A DNA stretch of 64,000 nucleotides from DASUPK01 sp963728875 (GTDB lineage Bacteria > Actinomycetota > Thermoleophilia > Solirubrobacterales > 70-9). The DNA is taken from assembly GCA_963728875.1 (NCBI GenBank), contig CAVSLJ010000001.1, positions 434,001 through 498,000 on the forward strand. The letters are read 5' to 3'. A model generated the notes under the pieces. It did not search any database, was not told the origin of the DNA, and worked only from the letters and a program-made list of their open reading frames with translations. Positions 24,626 through 31,431 of the stretch are shown piece after piece (positions within the stretch are counted from its first letter, which is position 1; every line of letters begins with the position of its first letter). A program made the position numbers and the translations under genes.

Positions 24626-25407
24626 GCGAACCCATAGCGAAACATCGGGCGACCACCAGGCGCGAATTCGCCAAGCAGGCGGCCTCGTTCGAGGTCGCTG
24701 GATCGATCTTCCGGGATCGCGATCTACTGGATTGGATCGGCGCGCATGTCCCGGTCTCAGAGACCGACGTCGTGCTCGATGTCGCCGGCGGCAGCGGGCG
24801 GCTCGGTCGCTATCTGGCCGAGCGCGCCTCGTTCGCGGTGATCGCCGACCTGACACCTGAGATGCTCGCCACCGGTGCGGCGTCCGCAGCCGAGGAGGGG
24901 GCGCGCAACGTGCTCTTCACCGAGGGCGACGCTGCGCGACTCCCCTTCCCCGACGCGCAATTCGACGTCGTCGTCTGCCGCTTCGCGTTTCACCACCTCG
25001 ACGACCCTGGGCTCGCGGCTCGGGAGATGGCGCGAGTCTGCAGGCCTGGCGGCCATGTCGTGGTGATCGACATGGTGGCGGAGGAAACCGGTGTCGCCGC
25101 CCGTCGCGACGAGCTCGAGCGGCTGCGCGATCCGAGCCATACTCGAGCGCTGGCCGCGGACGAGCTGATCTTCCTGCTGCAGGAGGCGGGCATCGCGGCC
25201 GAGCTCGCCTCGGAGCGGCGGCGGACACTCGACGCGGCGCGCTGGATCGAGCAGGGACAACCGGCAGAGGCTGCGTCCCGAGAGGTCCTCGCGGCCCTCG
25301 AGGCCGAGGCAGACGGCGGTCCCGCGACCGGCCTGGAGGCGGCCCGCGCCGAGGAGGGCCTCGTGATCCGGCACCTCTACGTCATCGCCGCCGGCAGGCG
25401 CGGTTAG
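24622..25407 (+). CDS. Class I SAM-dependent methyltransferase (start uncertain, possibly CTG)
   Basis: About 261 residues. Motif I is VVLDVAGGSGRLGRYL at about 50-65, then ADLTPEMLA, the post-motif region GDAARLPFPDAQFDVVVCRF with HHLDD, and GGHVVVIDM. This is the UbiE/methyltransf_11 pattern. No in-frame ATG, GTG or TTG precedes the domain: the first candidate is CTG 24622, overlapping the SDR stop as CTGA. The next GTG lies within the domain. The methyl acceptor is unknown. Convergent with the SDR at 25404, overlapping by 4 bp. Confidence 0.85.
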   Translation: MSEPIAKHRATTRREFAKQAASFEVAGSIFRDRDLLDWIGAHVPVSETDVVLDVAGGSGRLGRYLAERASFAVIADLTPEMLATGAASAAEEGARNVLFTEGDAARLPFPDAQFDVVVCRFAFHHLDDPGLAAREMARVCRPGGHVVVIDMVAEETGVAARRDELERLRDPSHTRALAADELIFLLQEAGIAAELASERRRTLDAARWIEQGQPAEAASREVLAALEAEADGGPATGLEAARAEEGLVIRHLYVIAAGRRG

Positions 25408-26246
25408 TCGTCGCGCCTCTCCTCCGCGAGCGGCTCCCCTCCCTCGCTCGCCGCCCCACCGGGTGGCCAGCTGCCGAACCAGTTGTCGCGCGCTCCATCG
25501 ATCGTGAGCACGCACCCTGAGAAGAAATCCCCCGCCGGAGACGCCAGGTAGGCCATCAGCCAGGCCATCTCGTCCTCGGTCCCAAGGCGCCCGAGCGGGA
25601 CGGTGCCCGTGACGTTGTCCACGATCGCCTTCGGGTACTTGGTCCGGAGCGTCTCGGTGTCGAACTGGCCGATCGCGACGGCGACCAGGCGGATATCGAA
25701 CCTGGCCCACTCGACGGACAGCGTCCGCATCATGTTCTCGACCGCCGCCCTCGCCGCACCGGTGTGGACCATCCCCGGGAATCCCATGTGCGGTGAGACG
25801 GTGATGCTGATCACCTTGCCGCGCTCCTGCGGGATGAAGGCCTTGGTTGCGGCGGCGTGGGTCATCTGCCAGGTGCCCTGGACGTTGAGCTCGATCACCG
25901 TCCGGAAGCCCTTCGGGGTGATCGCCTCCGCCGGGCTCAGGAACTGACCGCCCGCGTTGTTGACCAGCAGGTCGATGCGGCCATGGCGTTCGACGATCCC
26001 GTCCATGAAGCCGTCTACCGCCTCGTCATCGCGGATGTCGAGCGCCTCGAACTCGGCCTTGCCGCCGCGGTCGGCGACCTCGTCGGCCATCCCCTGGAGG
26101 GGCTCCGTCCGCCGCCCGCAGCCGATCACGGTCGCCCCGAGGCCGGTCAGCTCGAGGGCGGTCGCCTTTCCCAGTCCGGTCCCCGCCCCCGAGACCACGC
26201 AGACCTGCCCGTCGAGCAATCCGGGCGCGAAGATTCGTGAACTCAT
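25404..26246 (-). CDS. SDR family protein, trans-2-enoyl-CoA reductase (PECR/DECR)-like
   Basis: A 280-residue SDR. The cofactor motif SGAGTGLG is at 19-26 and NNAGGQF at 95-101. The usual YxxxK is replaced by a segment reading MVHTGAARAAVENMMRTLSV (His160 to Arg165), resembling peroxisomal trans-2-enoyl-CoA reductases and 2,4-dienoyl-CoA reductases, which lack the canonical tyrosine. It probably reduces an enoyl-CoA with NADPH. A serine- and proline-rich tail ends the protein. TATGCT 8 nt before ATG 26246 supports the start; its promoter overlaps that of the divergent hydrolase. Confidence 0.87.
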   Translation of the reverse strand: MSSRIFAPGLLDGQVCVVSGAGTGLGKATALELTGLGATVIGCGRRTEPLQGMADEVADRGGKAEFEALDIRDDEAVDGFMDGIVERHGRIDLLVNNAGGQFLSPAEAITPKGFRTVIELNVQGTWQMTHAAATKAFIPQERGKVISITVSPHMGFPGMVHTGAARAAVENMMRTLSVEWARFDIRLVAVAIGQFDTETLRTKYPKAIVDNVTGTVPLGRLGTEDEMAWLMAYLASPAGDFFSGCVLTIDGARDNWFGSWPPGGAASEGGEPLAEERRDD

Positions 26247-26254
26247 GGTCGGTG

Positions 26255-26264
26255 AGCATAAGCT
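26255..26264. promoter_or_regulatory. Two overlapping divergent -10 elements
   Basis: Minus strand TATGCT (26255-26260) lies 8 nt before ATG 26246. Plus strand TAAGCT (26259-26264) lies 7 nt before GTG 26272. The hexamers overlap by 2 bp, so the two leaderless promoters should compete. Confidence 0.55.
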
Positions 26265-26271
26265 GGCCGCC

Positions 26272-27180
26272 GTGAGCGTGAATGCGGAGCCGATTCCCCT
26301 GGAGGAGACCCTGCCCGGGGGTACCGAGGGTGCGGCCGTGATCGTGGAGCCTCTCCATACGGGCGAAGCGCTCTGGCCAGCGACCTTCTTCGACCGGAAG
26401 GGGCGCGGCCCGGTCGCGCGCCTCCGTGCCCTCGGCGTCGGCTCGAAGCCCGAGGAGTGGGAGTCGCGCCCGGTCCCCGCCTACCTGGCGCGCCACCCGA
26501 GCGCCGGCAACATCCTGGTCGACACCGGGCTCCACCCTTCGGTGGTCAGGGACCCGCGCGACAACCTCGGCCGGTTCTCGGGCCGCCACTACAAGGTCAA
26601 ACAGGGCGAGGACGTCGTCTCCCAGCTGCGCGAGCGAGGGCTCGAGGCAGCCGACATCGACGTGGTCGTGCTCACCCACCTGCACGAGGACCACGCCTCG
26701 GCAATCGAGCTCTTTCCCGAGGCCCAGTTCGTGCTCAGCGCCACGGAATGGGAGGCGGCCACCACCGGCCGGCTGCCGCTGCTTCGCGGCTACCACCCCT
26801 CCCACTACGACTTCGCGTTCGAGTACGCGACGGTGGACTTCGACGGCGATTTCGTCGAGTCGTACGGCCCGTTCGGGCGCACCTTCGACCTCTTCGGCGA
26901 CGGCTCGGTTCGCCTCACCTATACGCCGGGACACAGCGCCGGCCACACCTCGGTGATCCTGAAGCTGCCGCGCCGGGACTTCGTGATCGTCGGCGACGCG
27001 GCCTACGACTGGAAGCAGTTCGAGGGCGAGGCTGAGCCGCTGATGATGGCCGACGAGCACAACTGGCTGCGGTCGCTGCGCGAGCTGCAGGCCTACCGGC
27101 GCACCTATCCCTACGCGCTGATCGTCCCGGGCCACGACCCGGAGTTCTGGGAGAAGCTGGAGCCTCGCTACGAGGAGTAG
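26272..27180 (+). CDS. MBL-fold hydrolase, N-acyl homoserine lactonase-like
   Basis: A 302-residue metallo-beta-lactamase-fold hydrolase. The zinc motif HLHEDH is at about 136-141, with later ligands in TPGHSAGH and VGDAAYD and a final PGHD. The start resembles lactonases (NILVDTGLHP). AHL lactonases open the ring of quorum-sensing signals; other lactones or thioesters are possible. GTG 26272 is chosen because TAAGCT lies 7 nt upstream; an in-frame ATG at 26245 overlaps the divergent start codon and is less likely. Its end overlaps the acyltransferase gene by 13 bp. Confidence 0.85.
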   Translation: MSVNAEPIPLEETLPGGTEGAAVIVEPLHTGEALWPATFFDRKGRGPVARLRALGVGSKPEEWESRPVPAYLARHPSAGNILVDTGLHPSVVRDPRDNLGRFSGRHYKVKQGEDVVSQLRERGLEAADIDVVVLTHLHEDHASAIELFPEAQFVLSATEWEAATTGRLPLLRGYHPSHYDFAFEYATVDFDGDFVESYGPFGRTFDLFGDGSVRLTYTPGHSAGHTSVILKLPRRDFVIVGDAAYDWKQFEGEAEPLMMADEHNWLRSLRELQAYRRTYPYALIVPGHDPEFWEKLEPRYEE

Positions 27181-27965
27181 CGGCGGGCCGGCTTCGGTTC
27201 GGGCGTCGCGGCCGGCAGGCCCTCGCGCAGCCGCTTGAGCACGTCGCGGCGGCCGTGTTGCTCGAGATCGACGTACATCGCCCGGACGCGGTCGAAGATC
27301 TGATTCGCCACCTGCTGCTGCTCCTCGCGGTCGGGGTCGGCGTTGACCGGGAACGTGACGGGCTCCCCGTACTGGATGGTCACCTTGGGGAACTGGAACC
27401 GCTTCCAGCCGCGAACGTGAGCCGAGCCGTGGATCGCCACCGGCACCACCGGGACGCCGGACTCGAGGGCGATCTTGCCGATCCCGCGCTTCGGCTCGCC
27501 GAGGTCGCCGCTGCGCGAACGGCCGCCCTCCGCATACATCAGCATCGTCCCGCCGTTGTCGAGGACGATGTTGGCCGTGATGAACGCCTCCTCGTCATGG
27601 TGCCCCCGCCTGACGGGGAAGACGCCTCCGTGCTTGAAGATGTATTTGATCGCCGGGTTCTTGAAGAGCTGGGACTTGGCCATGAACTGGGCTTTGCGCG
27701 GCAGGTAGACCGCGGCGAAGAAGTGGTCCATCTGGCTGAAGTGGTTCGGCGCCAGGATCACGGGGCCGGCGGCCGGGACGTTCTCCACCCCGATCGCCCT
27801 CGTTCGATAGAAGAGGATCACCGGGATGGTCAGGATCACCCGCACGAAGTCGTAGATCCAGCCGACTCCCTTGCGCGCGCTGCGGTGGTACTGGTCGAAC
27901 ATCTCCGCCGGGCGCGGGTCCTTGTAGACCTGCGGCTTCATGTCCTTGGGATTCACCTTCGGCAT
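27168..27965 (-). CDS. 1-acyl-sn-glycerol-3-phosphate acyltransferase family protein
   Basis: A PlsC-type membrane acyltransferase of about 265 residues, which places an acyl chain on lysophosphatidate or a related lipid. The catalytic NHFSQMD (HX4D) is at about 74-80 and the phosphate-binding EGGRSRSG at about 146-153; VPVVPVAIHG is the fourth motif. A hydrophobic helix at about 40-55 precedes the catalytic core. The start is ATG 27965 or the in-frame GTG 28001. Downstream of glycerol kinase on the same strand, consistent with glycerolipid synthesis. Confidence 0.88.
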   Translation of the reverse strand: MPKVNPKDMKPQVYKDPRPAEMFDQYHRSARKGVGWIYDFVRVILTIPVILFYRTRAIGVENVPAAGPVILAPNHFSQMDHFFAAVYLPRKAQFMAKSQLFKNPAIKYIFKHGGVFPVRRGHHDEEAFITANIVLDNGGTMLMYAEGGRSRSGDLGEPKRGIGKIALESGVPVVPVAIHGSAHVRGWKRFQFPKVTIQYGEPVTFPVNADPDREEQQQVANQIFDRVRAMYVDLEQHGRRDVLKRLREGLPAATPEPKPARRYSS

Positions 27966-28033
27966 CTCGTCCACCCTGTGCTCACAAAAAACGCCGTCCA
28001 CGACGGCGCACCTGCTGATTCCTACCCATTCGA

Positions 28034-28052
28034 TACGCGTGGGTTACGCGTA
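28034..28052. promoter_or_regulatory. TACGCGT inverted and direct repeat
   Basis: TACGCGT (28034-28040), 5-nt spacer, ACGCGTA (28046-28052); TACGCGT also recurs directly at 28045-28051. It lies between glpK and the acyltransferase gene. Candidate operator for the acyltransferase, or a 3' hairpin of glpK. Confidence 0.45.
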
Positions 28053-28062
28053 CCGATCAACC

Positions 28063-29517
28063 CTACTCAGCCCGTGCCCAGCCCCGCGCCCGGCCAACCG
28101 CCTCGCGCCAGCGGCCCACCAGCTCATCACGCTCGGACTCGGCCATCGCGGGCTCATAGGTCGCCTCCTCCCGCCACATCTCGGTCACCTGATCGACGGT
28201 CCACTCGCCGGTGGCGATCCCGGCCAGATAGGCGGCGCCGAGCGCGGTCGTCTCGGCGACCTCCGGCACGATCACCGGGACCCCGAGCACGTCCGCCTGG
28301 AACTGCATCAGCCACTTGTTCGCGACCGCGCCGCCGTCGGCCTTCAGCGAGGGGATCCGCTCGCCCGCCGCGGCCTCCTGCGCCCTGACCGCATCCACCG
28401 TCTGGTAGGCGATCGCCTCGAGCGCCGCCCGGGCGAGGTGTGCGCGCGTCGCCCCGCGCGTCAACCCGACGATCGTCCCTCTGGCGTACGGATCCCAGTG
28501 CGGCGAGCCGAGTCCCGTCAGGGCGGGAACGAAGTAGACGTCATCGTTCGAGTCCAGCGAGGCCGCGAGTGCCTCGGTCTCTGCCGCGCGTGTGATGATC
28601 CGAAGCCCATCCCGGAGCCACTGCACCGCCGCTCCGGTCACGAAGACCGCCGCCTCGAGCGCGTAGGCGACCTCCCCCCCGAGGCCCCAGGCGACGGTGG
28701 TGAGCAATCCCTCCCCCGGCTCGGCCGCCTCGGCGCCGGTGTTGAGCAGGACGAAGCTGCCCGTGCCGTACGTGTTCTTGGTCTCGCCGGGCCGCAGGCA
28801 GGCCTGCCCGAAGAGAGCCGCCTGCTGGTCTCCCGCGATGCCCGCCACGGGCACCTCGCCGCCGAACACGGAGGTCGTGCCGTAGACCTCGGACGAGGGG
28901 ACCGGCTCGGGCAGCGACCTCGGATCGACTCCGAGCAGCCCGCAGAGCTCCTCGTCCCAAGCGAGCTTGTGAATGTCGAAGAGCAGCGTCCGCGACGCGT
29001 TCGAGTAGTCGATCAGGTGGCGCCCGGTGAGCTTGAAGACCAGCCAGGAGTCGATCGTCCCGAAGGCGACGCCGTCCGGTAGGTCCGCGTTCCTGATCAG
29101 CCACTCGATCTTGGTCCCGGAGAAGTAGGGGTCGATGACCAGGCCGGTGCGATCGCGGATCAGCTGCTCCGTGCCCTGCTCGCGGAGCTCGTCGCAGCGA
29201 GCGGCGGTGCGGCGGTCCTGCCAGACCAGGGCGTGGTGCGCGGGCTCGCCCGTGCTCGGGTCCCAGGCGACCACGGTCTCCCGCTGGTTGGTGATACCGA
29301 TCCCCTTCAGGTCCGATCCGCTCACCCCCGCGTCATCAAGCGCGCCGACGGCGACCTTGCGGGTGACCTCCCAGATCTCGGCGGCGTCGTGCTCGACCCA
29401 GCCCGGCTTCGGGAAGTACTGCTCGAACTCGCTGTAGGCGCGGCCGCGCGGCCGCCCCCGCTCGTCGAAGACGATGCAGGTGGTCCCCGTGGTCCCCTGG
29501 TCGATGGCCAGGATCAT
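28063..29517 (-). CDS. glpK: Glycerol kinase
   Basis: A 484-residue FGGY-family kinase that phosphorylates glycerol to glycerol-3-phosphate with ATP. The N-terminal phosphate loop is AIDQGTTGTTCIVFDERG. NQRETVVAWD and WQDRRTA are glycerol kinase signatures; ATP/adenosine segments GIAGDQQAALFGQ, NTYGTGSF and KADGGAVANKWLMQFQAD follow. Length and motifs are standard. TAGCGT lies 8 nt before ATG 29517. No facilitator or G3P dehydrogenase is adjacent; the product may feed the acyltransferase next door. Confidence 0.95.
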   Translation of the reverse strand: MILAIDQGTTGTTCIVFDERGRPRGRAYSEFEQYFPKPGWVEHDAAEIWEVTRKVAVGALDDAGVSGSDLKGIGITNQRETVVAWDPSTGEPAHHALVWQDRRTAARCDELREQGTEQLIRDRTGLVIDPYFSGTKIEWLIRNADLPDGVAFGTIDSWLVFKLTGRHLIDYSNASRTLLFDIHKLAWDEELCGLLGVDPRSLPEPVPSSEVYGTTSVFGGEVPVAGIAGDQQAALFGQACLRPGETKNTYGTGSFVLLNTGAEAAEPGEGLLTTVAWGLGGEVAYALEAAVFVTGAAVQWLRDGLRIITRAAETEALAASLDSNDDVYFVPALTGLGSPHWDPYARGTIVGLTRGATRAHLARAALEAIAYQTVDAVRAQEAAAGERIPSLKADGGAVANKWLMQFQADVLGVPVIVPEVAETTALGAAYLAGIATGEWTVDQVTEMWREEATYEPAMAESERDELVGRWREAVGRARGWARAE

Positions 29518-29525
29518 CGGGCGGG

Positions 29526-29531
29526 ACGCTA
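29526..29531 (-). promoter_or_regulatory. -10 element of glpK, probable leaderless promoter
   Basis: TAGCGT on the minus strand, 8 nt before ATG 29517. Confidence 0.45.
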
Positions 29532-29703
29532 TCTAGATGAGCGATTTCGGATCCGCGTGCGTCCGGTGGCGCGACTGGCCGAGCAGATCAAGGACGCAGG
29601 GCGAAGCCTTTGGTGGTGCCAAAGGCGAGCCCGAGGACGCAGAGCTGCGAAGCGCCAGGCGCGTCATCCGGACGTGCGGGGATCCGGAATCGGTCATCCA
29701 GAT
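29531..29703. repeat. Mosaic palindromic element between glycosyltransferase and glpK
   Basis: Outer arms 29531-29579 and 29654-29703 are inverted copies of about 49 nt with few mismatches and one gap (shared ATCT-GATGA-CGATT, CGGATCC and CGTCCGG blocks). Inside them, about 30-nt blocks (near 29579-29608 and 29623-29656) look like direct repeats of each other. In the centre GCCTTTGG/CCAAAGGC (29606-29613, 29619-29626) forms a perfect hairpin with a 5-nt loop. It could be a MITE-like or REP-like element, or a complex terminator. Confidence 0.6.
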
Positions 29704-30380
29704 CTGCTTCGCGCCGCCCGCCTGATGTCGCGCAGCTGGCGGGCGCGGTGGAGGAAGCCCGCCGGAGTCCGACCCGTCGTGCGGTGTGTCAGCGGCAGCT
29801 CGATCTCCTCGAGCCGATACCCGGCCCGCAGCGCATCGATCGTCATTCCTGTCTCCAGGCCCCAGCCGCCGGCGAAAGGGATCAGCTCGCCCAGCGTCGA
29901 GATGCGCATCGCACGCTGCCCGGAAAGAGGCGAGCCGAGCCGTCTTGCCGCGAGGCGCTCCACCGCCCGCCGCGCGTAGCCCAGGGTCAAGCCGAACCCC
30001 CCGCCCTCCGGCGCGGCGAACTGAGCAACCGCGAGATCGCACCGGCCGGCCTCGACCGCCTCGACGAGCGCGATCAGCTCGACAGCGCTCGCGCCGAGGT
30101 CCGCGTCGCAGAGCAGGACGGTGGCCTCGTCGGGGAACTCGCCGACGGCCGCCTCCGCCGCGGCGGTCACGTTGCCGCCCTTGCCGTGCGGGCGGCGGCG
30201 GCTGATCAGCCAGGCGCCATGGCGCATCGCCTCCTGCTGTGTGCCGTCGGTCGAGGCGTCGTCCGCGACCATCAACCGTGTGCCGGGAAAGGCCGCCGTC
30301 AGGGCGTCCAGAGCCGCACCGATTCGCTCCGCCTCGTTCTGCGCCGCCACGATCACGACGCGCGGGGGTTCCGGCGTCAC
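29694..30380 (-). CDS. Glycosyltransferase family 2-like protein
   Basis: A 228-residue GT-A fold protein. The start PPRVVIVAAQNEAERIGAAL and ADDASTDGTQ are GT2 nucleotide-sugar features, and LLCDADLGAS supplies the acidic DxD metal motif. GLETGMTIDAL resembles dolichol-phosphate/glucosyl-3-phosphoglycerate synthase types. It lacks a membrane anchor. The sugar and acceptor are unknown. GTG 30380 diverges from the biotinyl-domain gene with only 21 nt between starts. Its 3' end runs into the palindromic element. Confidence 0.82.
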   Translation of the reverse strand: MTPEPPRVVIVAAQNEAERIGAALDALTAAFPGTRLMVADDASTDGTQQEAMRHGAWLISRRRPHGKGGNVTAAAEAAVGEFPDEATVLLCDADLGASAVELIALVEAVEAGRCDLAVAQFAAPEGGGFGLTLGYARRAVERLAARRLGSPLSGQRAMRISTLGELIPFAGGWGLETGMTIDALRAGYRLEEIELPLTHRTTGRTPAGFLHRARQLRDIRRAARSRSG

Positions 30381-30387
30381 CGCCGAC

Positions 30388-30393
30388 TATTGT
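30388..30393 (+). promoter_or_regulatory. -10 element, probable leaderless promoter
   Basis: TATTGT ends 8 nt before GTG 30402. Confidence 0.5.
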
Positions 30394-30401
30394 CCCGGCG
30401 C

Positions 30402-30614
30402 GTGGCTGACGTAGAGGCGCATATCACCGGCACAGTCTGGAAGATCGAGGTCAAGGTCGGCGACCAGGTCGACGAGGGCGACACCGTCGTCATCCTCGAG
30501 TCGATGAAGATGGAGATGCCGGTCGAGGCCGAGGACCCCGGCAAGGTCTCCGAGCTCCGCTGCGAGGAGGGCCAGTCGGTCTCCGAGGGCGACGTCCTCG
30601 TCGTCCTCGAATAG
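30402..30614 (+). CDS. Stand-alone biotinyl/lipoyl carrier domain (BCCP-like)
   Basis: A 70-residue single-domain protein. It carries the biotinylation motif ESMKMEMP with Lys36 in the hairpin, flanked by the two symmetric half-domains (GTVWKIEVKVGDQVDEGD and GKVSELRCEEGQSVSEGD). ESMKM rather than AMKM is common in small actinobacterial carriers. It would carry carboxybiotin between a biotin carboxylase and a carboxyltransferase; the carboxyltransferase at 7780 is a candidate partner, but no carboxylase is in the window. Followed after 10 nt by an enoyl-CoA hydratase gene. Confidence 0.88.
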   Translation: MADVEAHITGTVWKIEVKVGDQVDEGDTVVILESMKMEMPVEAEDPGKVSELRCEEGQSVSEGDVLVVLE

Positions 30615-30624
30615 CCTCAGCCCC

Positions 30625-31431
30625 ATGACCGAGGAGCTGGCCGGGGGCAAGCTGCTGCTGGATGAGCCCGCCGAGGCCGTCGCGCGCCTGAGGCTGAACC
30701 GGCCGGACTCGCGAAACGCGCTGGACCACGAGCTGCTCGACGGGCTCGCGGCGGCGATGCCGTCCCTGGACCGCGGGATCGAGGTGCGCTGCGTGCTGAT
30801 CACCGGTGCGGGAAGGGCGTTCTCCGCCGGCTACGACATCGCGGCGATTCCCTCGGAGACGTTCGAGCGGGACGCGGAGGCGCTTGTCGCGCATCCATTT
30901 CATGCCGCCCTGGAGGCCATCGCATCGCACCCATGGCCGGTGATCGCGGCAATCAACGGCCACGCCCTCGGCGGTGGCCTGGAGCTGACGCTGACCTGCG
31001 ACCTTCGGATCTGCGCGCGCGCTGCGAAGCTCGGCATGCCGCCGGCGAAGCTTGGGTTGATCTACGGGCACACGGGCCTGCAGCGCTTCATCGACGCGAT
31101 CGGTGTACCTCGGACGAAGGAGCTCTTCCTGACCGGCCGCAACCTCGAGGCCGAGCGAGCCGAGCACATCGGCCTGGTCCACGAGGTGGTCGACGATTCG
31201 GAGCTCGATAGCGCCGCGATCGAGCTCGCCGCGGAGGTCGCCGCGAACGCGCCGCTCTCCATGAGGGGGAACAAGCATGCGATTGACACGCTCAACTCGT
31301 TCGCTCGGCTCACCCCGGAGCAGGAGCGCGACCTGATCGAGCTGCGCGAGTCGTGCTTCGGCTCCGAGGACTTCCGCGAGGGGATAGCCGCCTTCGCCGA
31401 GAAGCGCAAGCCGATCTGGAAAGGGCGCTAG
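30625..31431 (+). CDS. Enoyl-CoA hydratase/isomerase family protein
   Basis: A 268-residue crotonase-fold protein. LNRPDSRNALD, FSAGYDIAAI (about 66-75) and the oxyanion segment INGHALGGGLELTLTCDLRI (about 110-129) are clear. At the first catalytic Glu position the sequence reads MPPAKLGLIYGHTG, with Ala instead of Glu, so hydratase activity is doubtful and another crotonase reaction such as isomerisation, decarboxylation or hydrolysis is possible. Probably cotranscribed with the biotinyl carrier. Overlaps the convergent MMPL gene by 4 bp. Confidence 0.87.
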   Translation: MTEELAGGKLLLDEPAEAVARLRLNRPDSRNALDHELLDGLAAAMPSLDRGIEVRCVLITGAGRAFSAGYDIAAIPSETFERDAEALVAHPFHAALEAIASHPWPVIAAINGHALGGGLELTLTCDLRICARAAKLGMPPAKLGLIYGHTGLQRFIDAIGVPRTKELFLTGRNLEAERAEHIGLVHEVVDDSELDSAAIELAAEVAANAPLSMRGNKHAIDTLNSFARLTPEQERDLIELRESCFGSEDFREGIAAFAEKRKPIWKGR

